In this document: positions 14,537 through 21,827 of the stretch, one piece after another
Layout of the letters: each line of letters starts with the position of its first letter
Numbering within the stretch: position 1 is the stretch's first letter
From: CAYXVF01 sp964468125
Lineage (GTDB): Bacteria; Myxococcota; XYA12-FULL-58-9; CAYXVF01
DNA length: 22,667 bases
NCBI GenBank assembly: GCA_964468125.1
Contig: CAYXVF010000097.1
Location: 1-22,667, forward strand
Reading direction: 5' to 3'
Notes under the pieces: generated by a model
What the model was told of the DNA's origin: nothing
The model's input: the letters and a program-made list of their open reading frames with translations, nothing else
Databases searched by the model: none
Translations under genes and position numbers: made by a program

Positions 14537-14932
14537 ATGAGTGTGAATCAGGTCAACCTAATCGGATACACGGGGCAACGCCCAACACTTCGCCACACGG
14601 AGCAGGGCACGCCTGTTTCGACGTTCTCTGTTGCGACGAACGAGACCTGGCAGTCCGATGGGGAGCGGCGCGAGCGTACCGAATGGCATCAGATCACGGC
14701 CTGGGGTCGACTCGGGGAGGTCGTGCACGAGCATCTGGATAAGGGGCGCCTTGTGTTCGTTTCAGGGCGGCTTCGGACGCGGAGCTGGATGGATTCGGAC
14801 GGCGCTCAGCGAGTCGCCACGGAAGTCGTTGCCGGGGAGGTGAAATTCCTCGGTCGGAAGCCGAGCGGCGAATCGCTCACGTACGATCCGTCCGAGGTCC
14901 CCCCAACCACCGAGAACGAAATTCCCTGCTGA
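14537..14932 (+). CDS. ssb: single-stranded DNA-binding protein, 131 aa
   Basis: OB-fold SSB that coats single-stranded DNA during replication, repair or plasmid entry. Family features are plain: VNLIGYTGQRPTLRHTEQGT (6-25), FSVATNETW (30-38), TEWHQITAWGRLGEVVHEHL (48-67), KGRLVFVSGRLRTRSW (69-84), then a beta strand ending EVKFLGRK. The linker is very short (about 20 residues). The C-terminal tip reads ENEIPC instead of the usual acidic D-D-D-I-P-F, so the terminal phenylalanine that normally docks onto partner proteins is replaced by cysteine. ATG 14537 follows GAGGAG. The next gene begins 17 bp after its stop. Confidence 0.95.
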   Translation: MSVNQVNLIGYTGQRPTLRHTEQGTPVSTFSVATNETWQSDGERRERTEWHQITAWGRLGEVVHEHLDKGRLVFVSGRLRTRSWMDSDGAQRVATEVVAGEVKFLGRKPSGESLTYDPSEVPPTTENEIPC

Positions 14933-14949
14933 GCAGAGGACGTCAAACG

Positions 14950-15195
14950 ATGGTCACGCCGATTCCGGAGTCAACCACTCCCGTCCCGGACGGGACTTCC
15001 AGACCTGCGCTGCGAGCGCTCCCTACGCGCGAGCTGCTTTGCTACCGCGAAACACTGCTTTGTGCGGCGCGCTCGCACGTGCGGGCAGGAACGTCTGACG
15101 CGCTCTTCGAGCACCTCTGCGCGGATGTCGAACAACAACTTGCGCGCGTTTCGCTGGAATTGCACCGCCGCCTAGGCCCGCTCGCCCACGTCTAG
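14950..15195 (+). CDS. small hypothetical protein, 81 aa
   Basis: Lies between ssb and the Lnt-like gene on the same strand. It has a proline/threonine-rich N-terminus (PIPESTTPVPDGTSRP), then helices with three cysteines (ELLCYRETLLCAARSHVRAG; FEHLCADVEQQL) and ends LELHRRLGPLAHV. Family unknown. ATG 14950 is preceded by AGAGGA at a workable distance. The stop is 3 bp before the start of the next gene, supporting one operon ssb - this gene - lnt-like. Confidence 0.55.
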   Translation: MVTPIPESTTPVPDGTSRPALRALPTRELLCYRETLLCAARSHVRAGTSDALFEHLCADVEQQLARVSLELHRRLGPLAHV

Positions 15196-15198
15196 GAA

Positions 15199-15918
15199 AT
15201 GGTAACGTCCTCACAGCAGACGAGCACTTGGCCGCCCATAGCCGAGCCTCGTCCCAACACCACCTGGGGGCGGCGGGTAGCCCACCCGCCGTCCCGTAGG
15301 GTGGTTTCGCGTCTCGAGCAGGCCACGATTTGCGGCCTCGGAGCCTCAGCACTCCTCGCGAGTGCGGCCCTTCATCCAGCGTTTGTCACGCTCGCCCTCT
15401 GGGCGAATTGGCGCCTTCACCGCGTCTTCTTGCACGGCCTCAGTGTCACCGCCGCAGCCGTGCTCTTTGCGCTTCCCGCGTATCTGCTCGTCTACGGTGA
15501 ACTCCTGTGGAGCTTCACCGCGGTCGGGATCCCCCTTCGAGCTCTGGCAGCTCTACTCGCCGTCAGCGGCGGTGTCGCCGCGTGGGTCGTGACGGCGTTT
15601 GCACCGCTGCTCGTTCGCACCAGGCCAACTCTGTCCATCATCGCCTTTGCGCTGGCCTGCACGCTCGTGTCTTCGCCGTACTTTCCAGCGCTCTTTCCGT
15701 ACGGCGTCGGTCTGCAATTCGCGCGCGCCGCTTGGACGGACGGCGCTGTGCAGTGGCTAGGCGTCGCTCTCGTCGGCGGTCTTTGCTGTCGTGGCGGCGG
15801 GAGTTCTCTTCGCCGCACCCGTAGCGCAGGCGCCAGTGTCCTCGGCGCCATCGCTGCGTATTGCACTCGTCGCGACTGCGAATGCACCGGAAGCCGAGGC
15901 AGCCGCGCGACTGAATGA
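15199..15918 (+). CDS. membrane half of a split Lnt/TraB-like acyltransferase
   Basis: N-terminal, multi-pass membrane part of an apolipoprotein N-acyltransferase-like protein. After ~40 soluble residues, hydrophobic segments follow one another: ATICGLGASALLASAAL, HGLSVTAAAVLFALPAYLLV, RALAALLAVSGGVAAWVVTA, TLSIIAFALACTLVSS and AVQWLGVALVGG. This is the order expected for the Lnt membrane domain and its plasmid relative TraB. After about residue 193 the frame leaves homology (CCRGGGSSLRRTRS) and runs to a chance stop at 15918. The last membrane helix and the catalytic domain continue in the +1 frame. The switch must occur between 15761 (after a TAG in that frame) and about 15790. This half alone would be inactive. 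Confidence 0.7.
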   Translation: MVTSSQQTSTWPPIAEPRPNTTWGRRVAHPPSRRVVSRLEQATICGLGASALLASAALHPAFVTLALWANWRLHRVFLHGLSVTAAAVLFALPAYLLVYGELLWSFTAVGIPLRALAALLAVSGGVAAWVVTAFAPLLVRTRPTLSIIAFALACTLVSSPYFPALFPYGVGLQFARAAWTDGAVQWLGVALVGGLCCRGGGSSLRRTRSAGASVLGAIAAYCTRRDCECTGSRGSRATE

Positions 15919-16516
15919 CGCGAGGTCTCTCTCTACAAAGCTGGGACGAGTCGAGCTGATCGTCTGGCCCGAGTCGACCCTGCTCGACTCCCTCGAGCCT
16001 GGCCAGGGCTACTCGTGGATCGTTCGAGATCTCCAGGCGCCCGTGCTTACCGGGGCAGTCGTACAGTTCGCAGAGCGGAAGAACAGCGCGGCCGCGTTGC
16101 TCTCACCGGAAGGCTCGCTCGTTTACGCCGCAGAGAAGCACGAACTCGTTCCGGCCGTGGAGTCCGAGCTCTTGGAGCTCGGCGAGGGCCTCGGGCAGTT
16201 TCGGACCGGCAGCAAAGGCTCGGCGCCCTTCAGTTTCCACGGCCGCTCCATTCAGACGCTCGTGTGCTACGACGCACTGTTCGGCACCCGCTATGCGAGC
16301 AGGCCTGGCAGCCTTCTTGTGGTCCTAAATAATGGCGATTGGCTCGGGCCACGACTCGAAAGCTACTACGCCGACGCAGTACGTATTCACGCGCTCGCCG
16401 CGGGTATCCCCGCGGTGTTGGTCGGCAACAATGCGTACACCGCTGTTTTTGAGCCAGGGGCCAAGCGCATTCTCGCCCGCCCTGGCACGGCCGCTGTTTT
16501 CATTGAGGAGCTTTGA
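15791..16516 (+). CDS. catalytic (nitrilase-superfamily) half of the split Lnt/TraB-like protein
   Basis: Carries the carbon-nitrogen hydrolase domain of Lnt-type acyltransferases, which move an acyl chain onto the N-terminal cysteine of lipoproteins at the periplasmic face. The Glu-Lys-Cys triad is intact: IVWPESTL (E61), AAEKHELVP (K116) and TLVCYDALFG (C159), numbered from GTG 15791. Later conserved-type segments are VVLNNGDWLG and RIHALAAGIPAVLVGNNAYT ('NxxWf', 'R..E.g.p..r..N.G'). Upstream in the same frame AVFAVVAAGVLFAAPVA forms the final membrane helix. There is no ribosome binding site for GTG 15791, so it is either a broken gene or needs a frameshift or coupling from the first half. 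It lies next to a lipoprotein gene, a possible substrate. Confidence 0.78.
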   Translation: MAAGVLFAAPVAQAPVSSAPSLRIALVATANAPEAEAAARLNDARSLSTKLGRVELIVWPESTLLDSLEPGQGYSWIVRDLQAPVLTGAVVQFAERKNSAAALLSPEGSLVYAAEKHELVPAVESELLELGEGLGQFRTGSKGSAPFSFHGRSIQTLVCYDALFGTRYASRPGSLLVVLNNGDWLGPRLESYYADAVRIHALAAGIPAVLVGNNAYTAVFEPGAKRILARPGTAAVFIEEL

Positions 16517-16559
16517 CCGACGGCCACGTCCAAAGTGGAGCCGTCTTTGGAGAATTCGT

Positions 16560-17012
16560 ATGACACTCGGTGTATCTCTGGCAATGGTTGTCCTGTCTGC
16601 AACGGGAACGATGAACGAGGGTGTTTGGACTGGAGAGTTCGACACGGGCTATCTTTCGGTAGACGAGCTCGGGGAGGAGCTTGCCCCAAACCTCGCTGCG
16701 GATTTCATTTCACGCGAGTTGGGGTTGTCGGGGATCGACGTCGAAATCACCGACGCAGCGCTGCGCCCATTCGGTCTCACAGTCTACGGTGCCCAAATGG
16801 TCCACGACACGCGCGTGCGGGACGGCGAGTTCAGCTTTCTTGTTGAGCCGGATGGGTTCATTCGACTGTTCAGCGGGCGGCTGCGCGCGCTTGAGGGTGT
16901 CCCAGCCCCTCTCAACCGGGAAGAGACGATCGTGCGGCGGGCGCTGGCGGCCGTGGGGCGCAACACGAAGGGGAGGGCGCTACGCCGCGCGATTCGCAAT
17001 CAACGGCGGTGA
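16560..17012 (+). pseudogene. propeptide-like N-terminal fragment, 150 aa
   Basis: Starts at ATG 16560 behind GGAG (16549-16552). A hydrophobic start (MTLGVSLAMVVLSATGTMNE) could be a weak signal sequence. It is followed by FISRELGLSGIDVEITDAA and YGAQMVHDTRVRDGEFSFLV with DGFIRLFSGRL, the strand pattern of FTP/PepSY inhibitory propeptides in thermolysin- and fungalysin-like proteases. It ends at TGA 17010-17012, although the same frame resumes with protease-like sequence. Confidence 0.55.
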
Positions 17013-17018
17013 AAGCGT

Positions 17019-17846
17019 TTGTTTCAGTTCGATCAAAGCTTGGCTGAGATCGAACAGGTCTACGATGTCGAGCAAGCTCGCTACGTCTACGAGGTGCATA
17101 CACCCCGTTTCGTTCTAGAGTTCGACGAAGAGCGGAACGAGCTGCAACGCGCCCATCGTGCCTTTGGAGGTGGCGGCGGTGGCGGCAGCTCCGCGGTCGA
17201 TGCGACCATACGCCATCCGGCATTCATGACCGGCGCATCGCAAACGACTCCGACGTCCGGTGAGCGCCCTCGCGTCGATTCGCGCTCTCCTTATCGGCTA
17301 CAGCTCGATGAGGCGCTCGACCGCGGCATCGAGCCTGTCGAGAACTCCGGCGGACCCGAAGTCACGCAGACTACGCCGACCTTCAACGACCCAATCGATC
17401 GCTCGGCGGGCCGCCAGCAGACCGCGTTCTTCTGGGCACAACGCGCCCGCTAGCTCTTCTTGAAGTCGTGGTCCGTGACCGACGCGAGCGACGACCAGGA
17501 CATCAAGCTCGACGTCGATGCGGTACAGGACGTCCTCGATGACTGGATTGGCTGCCCTACCGGTCGGGTCGCGTGTTTCGCCTACTCGTTGGGGATCAAC
17601 GGCAACCCCGAGATCGATTTCTTCGACGACGGCGAAGAGTTCTACTTCGGAATAGATCCGCACGTCGTTGCGCACGAGATGGCGCGCTGGTTCCAGTTCA
17701 CGTACTCCGGCCTCGACTGGCTCAATTCGTGTCGGTACGGCGGGAATGAGGCGTTGGTCGTCGCAGAGACTCTTGCGGACGCAACCGCCGCACTCGTGGC
17801 ACAGTGGGGGATCGGGACACCGCTCGCGCCGGATGGGACTGGATAG
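17019..17846 (+). pseudogene. protease catalytic-domain fragment with HEMAR motif
   Basis: Same frame as the propeptide, interrupted by TAG 17451-17453. The first part has FQFDQSLAEIEQVYDVEQAR, a glycine run (FGGGGGGGSS) and TAFFWAQRAR. After the stop comes FLKSWSVTD, then GINGNPEIDFFD and HVVAHEMARWFQFTYSG. Family members read HExxHxxQF here, with a downstream Glu in an 'E.LAD' helix, and AETLADATAALV is still present. Arg in place of the second His would abolish zinc binding. Confidence 0.55.
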
Positions 17847-18307
17847 CGGGGGATCCTGGGGAGAACGCAGACACCAACTATCGCTACGCGGAGGGCCGCT
17901 TCGACGATCCGAACAGCAACGATGACTGCATGCCCTACCAAGCGGGCAACGCCTTAGAGCAGGCGATGTGGGAGTTCACTCACGGACTGAATTGCTTCGC
18001 CGAGCCGTGGACGTGTCAGGTGGCCGCCGTCAACAACTACACATTTGAAGATCTGCTCGCAGACCCTTACCGAGGTCCAAGCGGCGGGCTCTCTAGCAGG
18101 CGTCAAGCCGTCGAGATCATGATACGCGCCTCGGGCTACGCCCTGGCGCAAACGACCAGCAATACGAATCTGAGGGCGATCTCGTATTGGATGTCGAACT
18201 ACATCCGGCTCAATCACTCGGCGGCCCTCGATCTGAGTTTCAGGCAGATCCTGTACGATCACGGTCTGTGGGACCTGGCCGGACCCGCGAACTTCCGGGC
18301 GAGGTGA
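17804..18307 (+). pseudogene. C-terminal catalytic-domain fragment (second frame)
   Basis: Continues the protease in the next frame from about WDWIAGDPGENADTNYRYAE, with EQAMWEFTHGLNC (a helix typical of the C-terminal lobe), two cysteines in CFAEPWTC, and a helical end YIRLNHSAALDLSFRQIL. The frame ends at 18307, where homology moves to a third frame. The GTG/ATG at its 5' end is a formal start only. Confidence 0.5.
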
Positions 18308-18564
18308 CCTCGAACGGCGCGATCTTGAGTTGGAGCAACGTATCGAATCAGCATGACTACGAAGTGCAGGTGTCGACCTCGAGCAGTTTCACGTCCGGAG
18401 TGACGACCTATCGCCCGTCGGACAGTTCGAGCTCGCTATTCGCGCCGTTCTTTGGACGCCGCTACATCCGAATCCGCGCACGTGACCGCGATTTCGCAAA
18501 CGTATGGACAGACTGGCGCTACGGCGGGAGTCTGACCGTGGACGCAAACACGAACCCCTTGTGA
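18300..18564 (+). pseudogene. fibronectin-III-like C-terminal fragment
   Basis: Third frame of the decayed protease: GEVTSNGAILSWSNVSNQHD, then YEVQVSTSSSFTSGVTTY and YIRIRARDRDFANVWTDW. This is the tryptophan/tyrosine spacing of a fibronectin type III domain as seen at the C-terminus of secreted bacterial hydrolases. It ends at TGA 18562-18564, six bases before the lipoprotein start. Confidence 0.5.
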
Positions 18565-18569
18565 GGCAT

Positions 18570-19184
18570 ATGCACGTCTTGCGCGCGCTCATTATCTGCG
18601 TCGTGGCCGTCCAAGCGACCGGCTGCTGTGGCGGTGCGCCGGAGTGGCCGGCCGAGCCCGTAGGTGCACCGCGGGCTCTGCGGGCGTCCGCGATTATTGG
18701 GGGTAGCGACGTTGCGAGGTTTGCGCCGGAGTGCAACGCGGGGTTCGGGGCAGAGACGATCTGGATCGTGGGCGAGCTCGAGGAGCTTCACGAAACCCGG
18801 GAAGACTTCGAGGCGTACTTCGAGGCGAGGACCGTCGATGATGTGCGTGTCGAGCGACTAGCGTTTGCAGAGGCGATTCGTCTGCCGGATACGGCGACGC
18901 TGTTGTGCCTCATCGACACGTTTTCGGCGGAGGAGGGCCCAGACACGGACGAGCGCCTGTGGGCGCTGGCCCCGCGCAGCCCGTGTGCAGAGATCCCTGC
19001 AGGGGTGGACGCTCGCTTCGACATGCGGTCCCAGCCGGATGTCGAAGCGCGCGTCCAAGGTCTGCCCCCAGGAACGATTCTCCATCACGTGGAAGCAGAT
19101 TGTGTATCCGGCCTCTCTCCGGGAGCCTGTGTGAACGGGTTCTGCCCGCTTCTCTGCAGCGCGCACTTCGCGCCTCTCTTTTAG
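18570..19184 (+). CDS. putative lipoprotein, 204 aa
   Basis: Starts MHVLRALIICVVAVQATGCC, a type II (lipoprotein) signal with cleavage before the first cysteine of TGCC; residues at -3 to -1 (A-T-G) are acceptable for a lipobox. The mature protein is acidic (ELEELHETREDFEAYFEART) with a cysteine-rich C-terminus (DCVSG, GACVNGFCPLLC), so disulfides in the periplasm or outside the cell are likely. No domain is recognised. ATG 18570 lies directly after the protease remnant's stop, with GTGAGG as a weak ribosome binding site. Unlike its upstream neighbours it is intact. It could be a substrate for the nearby Lnt-like protein if that is functional. Confidence 0.68.
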   Translation: MHVLRALIICVVAVQATGCCGGAPEWPAEPVGAPRALRASAIIGGSDVARFAPECNAGFGAETIWIVGELEELHETREDFEAYFEARTVDDVRVERLAFAEAIRLPDTATLLCLIDTFSAEEGPDTDERLWALAPRSPCAEIPAGVDARFDMRSQPDVEARVQGLPPGTILHHVEADCVSGLSPGACVNGFCPLLCSAHFAPLF

Positions 19185-19348
19185 GTTCGGGAGAACGAGC
19201 GGGGTTGAAGAGCATACGCGGGGCGAATGCGCTCGCGTTCGCCGTTGTCGCTATTTCGTGCTCCTGCGTTCCACATCGCACCGCAGAATGACCGCACGAA
19301 GCCCGGCGGCGTCGCCAACGTGTCGCTCGTCACGGTCGGAGAATCTGA

Positions 19349-19561
19349 TCAGCCGTTCTTCGTTCGTATCGCGCGCTGTTCCGCAGAGACTCTCAGTGAC
19401 TTGGTCCAAACGCGAAGGCCTGGCTTTGGGCGAAGGCCTCGCGCGGGTTCACGTCGAATCTCCCGCGACGAAAGGACGTCCGATGCGTCGCGCTCTGCCA
19501 TTTCGATAACCCATTCGAAGCCCGGGGCGGCGAGGCTTCCGGCTGCTAGTAACCAGAGCAT
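19349..19561 (-). CDS. small hypothetical protein, 70 aa, possibly truncated by a frameshift
   Basis: Starts at ATG 19561 (minus) behind GAGGAGGAATAG, one of the best ribosome binding sites in the window. The N-terminus, MLWLLAAGSLAAPGFEWVIE, could be a signal or anchor. A basic, unrecognised region follows and it stops at 19349. Shifting frame near the stop extends the reading through RLIRFSDRDERHVGDAAGLR to about 19253, so the gene may itself be frameshifted. It is the only minus-strand gene candidate between 7.6 and 21 kb. Confidence 0.4.
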   Translation of the reverse strand: MLWLLAAGSLAAPGFEWVIEMAERDASDVLSSREIRREPARGLRPKPGLRVWTKSLRVSAEQRAIRTKNG

Positions 19562-19630
19562 CTATTCCTCCTCTTTGCGGCGAACCCAAACTCCCGTTTA
19601 GCACGGGCGGAAGGGGAGTCCGAAGCCAGG

Positions 19631-19659
19631 TTGCAGGGCCTCACTCGATTCTGTATACA
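19631..19659 (+). promoter_or_regulatory. promoter/operator element D (TGTATACATTAGCAACAAC)
   Basis: TTGCAG (19631-19636), 17 bp, then TATACA (19654-19659) in CTGTATACATTAGCAACAAC. The downstream TTAGCA is shared with element A. It lies about 80 bp upstream of the zinc-ribbon gene at 19737. Confidence 0.55.
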
Positions 19660-19736
19660 TTAGCAACAACAACACTGATTCCGTTGTGGCGCGCGGGCAT
19701 AGCTCCGCGCGGCCACGGTCGCAAAGGAGTTAAGAA

Positions 19737-20111
19737 ATGCCATCTTGTAGCGTCTGTGGAAAGCGCTCTCGGAAGCGAGCCTACTTCGCTCGCGAGCGTT
19801 CGGGCGATGGAGCGCGCCTTGTCTGCGCTCGGACCTGCACTCAGCAAGCCATTTTGCGAAAACAGATGCGCGAAGAGTTGGCCCTCAAGGGCCGACGCCC
19901 GAAGCGCGGTGACTACATCCTCAACCCAGTGACCCGGCGAGCGTATGGCCCGATCGTCCGGGTGCGTCGGGCTCGCGGGGAGGTGGTTCGCGCTGGAAAG
20001 TTCGGTGAGGTCGTCCACGCGGGCTGGAGACTGCCGCGCACGGGTTGCGAGTACGCCAGCGAGGTTCCAGCCGGGTTCGTCCTCGCGACACCCGGAGTTC
20101 GATCGCAGTGA
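19737..20111 (+). CDS. zinc-ribbon-like hypothetical protein, 124 aa
   Basis: The N-terminus, MPSCSVCGKRSRKRAYFARE, with C4-x2-C7 and a second pair C30-x3-C34 (LVCARTC) suggests a small zinc-binding module. The rest is very basic with beta-type segments (YGPIVRVRRARGEVVRAGKF), consistent with nucleic-acid binding. Family unknown. ATG 19737 has AAGGAG (19724-19729) at proper spacing. Its stop overlaps the next gene's GTG (GTGA at 20108-20111), so the two are co-translated. Confidence 0.62.
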   Translation: MPSCSVCGKRSRKRAYFARERSGDGARLVCARTCTQQAILRKQMREELALKGRRPKRGDYILNPVTRRAYGPIVRVRRARGEVVRAGKFGEVVHAGWRLPRTGCEYASEVPAGFVLATPGVRSQ

Positions 20112-21052
20112 ACGAAGACCTCCTGAAGCGATGCACACCGCGCTCCTCTGGTGGCTGGGAGATTCAGTACGGCGACGGTGTGCTCAGGTTTGAGCACCGG
20201 GGCACATACCGCGGCGGCGCTTGGGACACCTGGGATAACGAGATGCACGTACAGTTGCGTGGGGTCCCTCTCGCCTATGCTCGCGAGCTCCTCGAGGCTG
20301 CAGTTTCAGCCGCGCGCGACGCAAAGATCGACCTGCAGCCCGGACCGAGCCGACTCAAGGAAGGCGCGGAGGTCTTGAGAGAGCGGCGAGACACCTACGC
20401 ACCTTACCGAGACGCCATCGGCGCGCTAGCGGATCGTTTGAACTACACGGTGACGGAGTCAGACTGGCCGAACCCGCCTGTGCTGCGCGGGACGGACGGA
20501 CGCGGGCTGCGACTGACCGCGCACCAGGACCACTTGGCGGTGGTGCCGATCTATCCCGAAAGTGACGCGCTGCCGCATCTCCGCTACGAACCTACTGACG
20601 GACCACGGACCGATCTGGCGATCGACACCCCGGGCCGCTGGCACGGCCAACTCAACCGACTCCTCGGCGCCTACCATCGGGCCTACGCCGCGGCCGTGCG
20701 AGTACGCGACAACGACCGACCAAGAGCACGGCGGCTTGGAAACGCCTTCGTGAGACTGGTCACTGGAATCCCGGTGGGGCCGGGGTGCAAGGCTCGCGTC
20801 TATGGCCCGGCAGCGCTCAGCGTCGATATCCCCTCGATCGCTGACGGCGTGATCTGGGTGCGGTGTGCTCCCGATGGCCCGCCCTATGCCGAATTCGAGT
20901 TCGATGGGCTAAGCATCGGCGTGGCTGAGCGCATTCTTCCACGACTGACGAACCACCGCCCGACTGAGTATGGGCACGACATCGAGCGCACGTTCTCGTA
21001 TCGCGACGTGCTACAACACTCTGCCGGCCATCCAATGGCTCTCACGCTCTAG
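20108..21052 (+). CDS. hypothetical protein, 314 aa
   Basis: Starts at GTG 20108 in a GTGA overlap with the preceding stop; the longer frame upstream has no ribosome binding site. I do not recognise it. The first ~90 residues are beta-rich then helical (WEIQYGDGVLRFEHRGTYRG; AYARELLEAAVSAARDAKID). The middle has RLTAHQDHLAVVPIYPES, and a helix, LGAYHRAYAAAVRVRDND, is followed by a second beta-rich half (ALSVDIPSIADGVIWVRCAP; YAEFEFDGLSIGVAERILPR). The two halves have a similar order (strands, then '.A..LL..' helix), hinting at an internal duplication. No membrane or secretion signal. Confidence 0.65.
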   Translation: MNEDLLKRCTPRSSGGWEIQYGDGVLRFEHRGTYRGGAWDTWDNEMHVQLRGVPLAYARELLEAAVSAARDAKIDLQPGPSRLKEGAEVLRERRDTYAPYRDAIGALADRLNYTVTESDWPNPPVLRGTDGRGLRLTAHQDHLAVVPIYPESDALPHLRYEPTDGPRTDLAIDTPGRWHGQLNRLLGAYHRAYAAAVRVRDNDRPRARRLGNAFVRLVTGIPVGPGCKARVYGPAALSVDIPSIADGVIWVRCAPDGPPYAEFEFDGLSIGVAERILPRLTNHRPTEYGHDIERTFSYRDVLQHSAGHPMALTL

Positions 21053-21078
21053 GGGCGACGACACGACAGCCGTCGCGC

Positions 21079-21339
21079 TCAACGCGTCCAGAAATGAGCG
21101 CCGAGTTCCTGTTCGACATCCTCGCGAATGCGGCGGACCGTTTCCACATTCTCCAGATAGTGAGGGCTACGCGCCTCCACACGTACCTTCGTCAAGTGGC
21201 TCTTTCGTCCCTGCGCCAACCGCTGCGTCTTGGCCCCGTGGCGCTTGGCGATAGTCTGAAGCTTTCGGGCCTGCTCCCCGGTCAACCGTTCTACCCACTT
21301 CTCGATGCGTGCGGAGTCGAAGCCAAGCGTATTCTTCAT
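21079..21339 (-). CDS. small basic hypothetical protein, 86 aa
   Basis: Reads from ATG 21339 (minus) with AAAGGA 8 nt upstream; extending to 21369 would remove that signal. The protein is helical and basic (IEKWVERLTGEQARKLQTIA, KRHGAKTQRLAQGRKSHLTK) and ends VRRIREDVEQELGAHFWTR. No family recognised. It is divergent from the three-gene operon at 21368 with only ~28 bp between the two starts, so both must share the control region that contains element E. This arrangement is typical of a small regulator next to the genes it controls. Confidence 0.6.
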   Translation of the reverse strand: MKNTLGFDSARIEKWVERLTGEQARKLQTIAKRHGAKTQRLAQGRKSHLTKVRVEARSPHYLENVETVRRIREDVEQELGAHFWTR

Positions 21340-21352
21340 CGCTAATCCTTTG

Positions 21353-21360
21353 TGTACATT
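21353..21360. promoter_or_regulatory. element E (variant TGTACATTAAC) in a divergent 28-bp intergenic region
   Basis: TTGTGTACATTAACAACC lies between divergent starts at 21339 and 21368. It shares TACATTA with elements A and D, but its core is TGTACA rather than TGTATACA and no TTGC box is found at 17-18 bp. The plus-strand ATG is about 9 nt from the box, so the plus transcript could be leaderless. Confidence 0.4.
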
Positions 21361-21367
21361 AACAACC

Positions 21368-21676
21368 ATGGTAGGCGCAGAAAACAGGAGAGCAAGGCTC
21401 CAGCGGCCCGCCTATCGTGATGCGGTGCGATGGATCGCAGAGAATGACGGGAGCGTCACGGACGCCGTTGAGTGCCTGGAGCTCCGCGAAGGGCACGACG
21501 CCGGCGCTGCCGAACGCATCGAGGCGCTGTCTGGGCTACTGACGGTGGTACTGGTGGCAGACCTCTTCGCGGCCGCCCTGGAGCGAGTCGCCCGCGATGT
21601 CTTGCGGCACTCGAGGCGGAATGAGGCGCGCTTGCCAGGCCGGCGCACGAGGAGTGAGCATGCATCGGCGACGTGA
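21368..21676 (+). CDS. hypothetical protein, 102 aa
   Basis: First gene of a three-gene overlapping set. It starts MVGAENRRARLQRPAYRDAV and has a hydrophobic helix, LSGLLTVVLVADLFAAALER, that could be buried or weakly membrane-associated. It ends in a basic stretch (RHSRRNEARLPGRRTRSEHA). No family recognised. ATG 21368 lacks a ribosome binding site and lies close behind element E, so a leaderless message is possible; GTG at 21305 would overlap the divergent gene and is less likely. Confidence 0.58.
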   Translation: MVGAENRRARLQRPAYRDAVRWIAENDGSVTDAVECLELREGHDAGAAERIEALSGLLTVVLVADLFAAALERVARDVLRHSRRNEARLPGRRTRSEHASAT

Positions 21677-21827
21677 ACAGACGGAAGATGCCGTGGCTGC
21701 AGTGGGCCAGCAGGCCCGCGCCGTTGGCAATCCTAGTCCAGCCGAGCGGCAGGTGGAACAGCATCCCACGATTGCACATCTTCTTGCAGCGCTCCGGCGC
21801 TCTGCGGTGAACAGGGGGCGAAAGTGA
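21660..21827 (+). CDS. small hypothetical protein, 55 aa
   Basis: Starts at ATG 21660 with AGGAG (21650-21654), overlapping the previous gene by 17 bp. It reads MHRRREQTEDAVAAVGQQAR and ends LLAALRRSAVNRGRK: short, basic, helical, no known family. Its stop overlaps the next start in GTGA (21824-21827), so it is placed firmly inside a translationally coupled operon, which is the main support for it. Confidence 0.5.
   Translation: MHRRREQTEDAVAAVGQQARAVGNPSPAERQVEQHPTIAHLLAALRRSAVNRGRK

Larger units (their letters stand above)
16560..18564 (+). pseudogene. decayed secreted metalloprotease gene (FTP-like propeptide, gluzincin-like domain, FN3-like tail)
   Basis: One ancestral gene of about 2 kb appears as several frames in order. 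16560-17012 encodes a signal-like start and an FTP/PepSY-like propeptide. 17019-17846 stays in the same frame with in-frame stops TGA 17010-17012 and TAG 17451-17453, and contains HVVAHEMARWFQF. 17804-18307 continues in a second frame and 18300-18564 in a third, with an FN3-like domain. So there are two stops and two frameshifts. The zinc motif HExxH has become HEMAR, losing the second histidine. Intact relatives would be secreted zinc proteases of the M4/M36-like group. Position after the Lnt-like gene and before a lipoprotein suggests one envelope-related cargo block. Confidence 0.62.
19185..19736. other. intergenic interval with gene debris
   Basis: About 550 bp without a secure gene. On the plus strand a 28-codon frame from TTG 19205 to 19291 reads like a lipoprotein leader (ANALAFAVVAISCSC) and then stops; fragments in other frames follow. 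On the minus strand a small frame with an excellent ribosome binding site starts at 19561. A 5-bp stem, CCCGT-ttagc-ACGGG, sits at 19593-19607, and element D occupies 19631-19659. Confidence 0.4.

Noticed and set aside
19205..19291. 28-residue lipoprotein-leader-like frame
   Set aside because: The leader is convincing but the frame stops at once, the TTG start has a weak ribosome binding site, and a minus-strand candidate overlaps the interval; mentioned only as debris.
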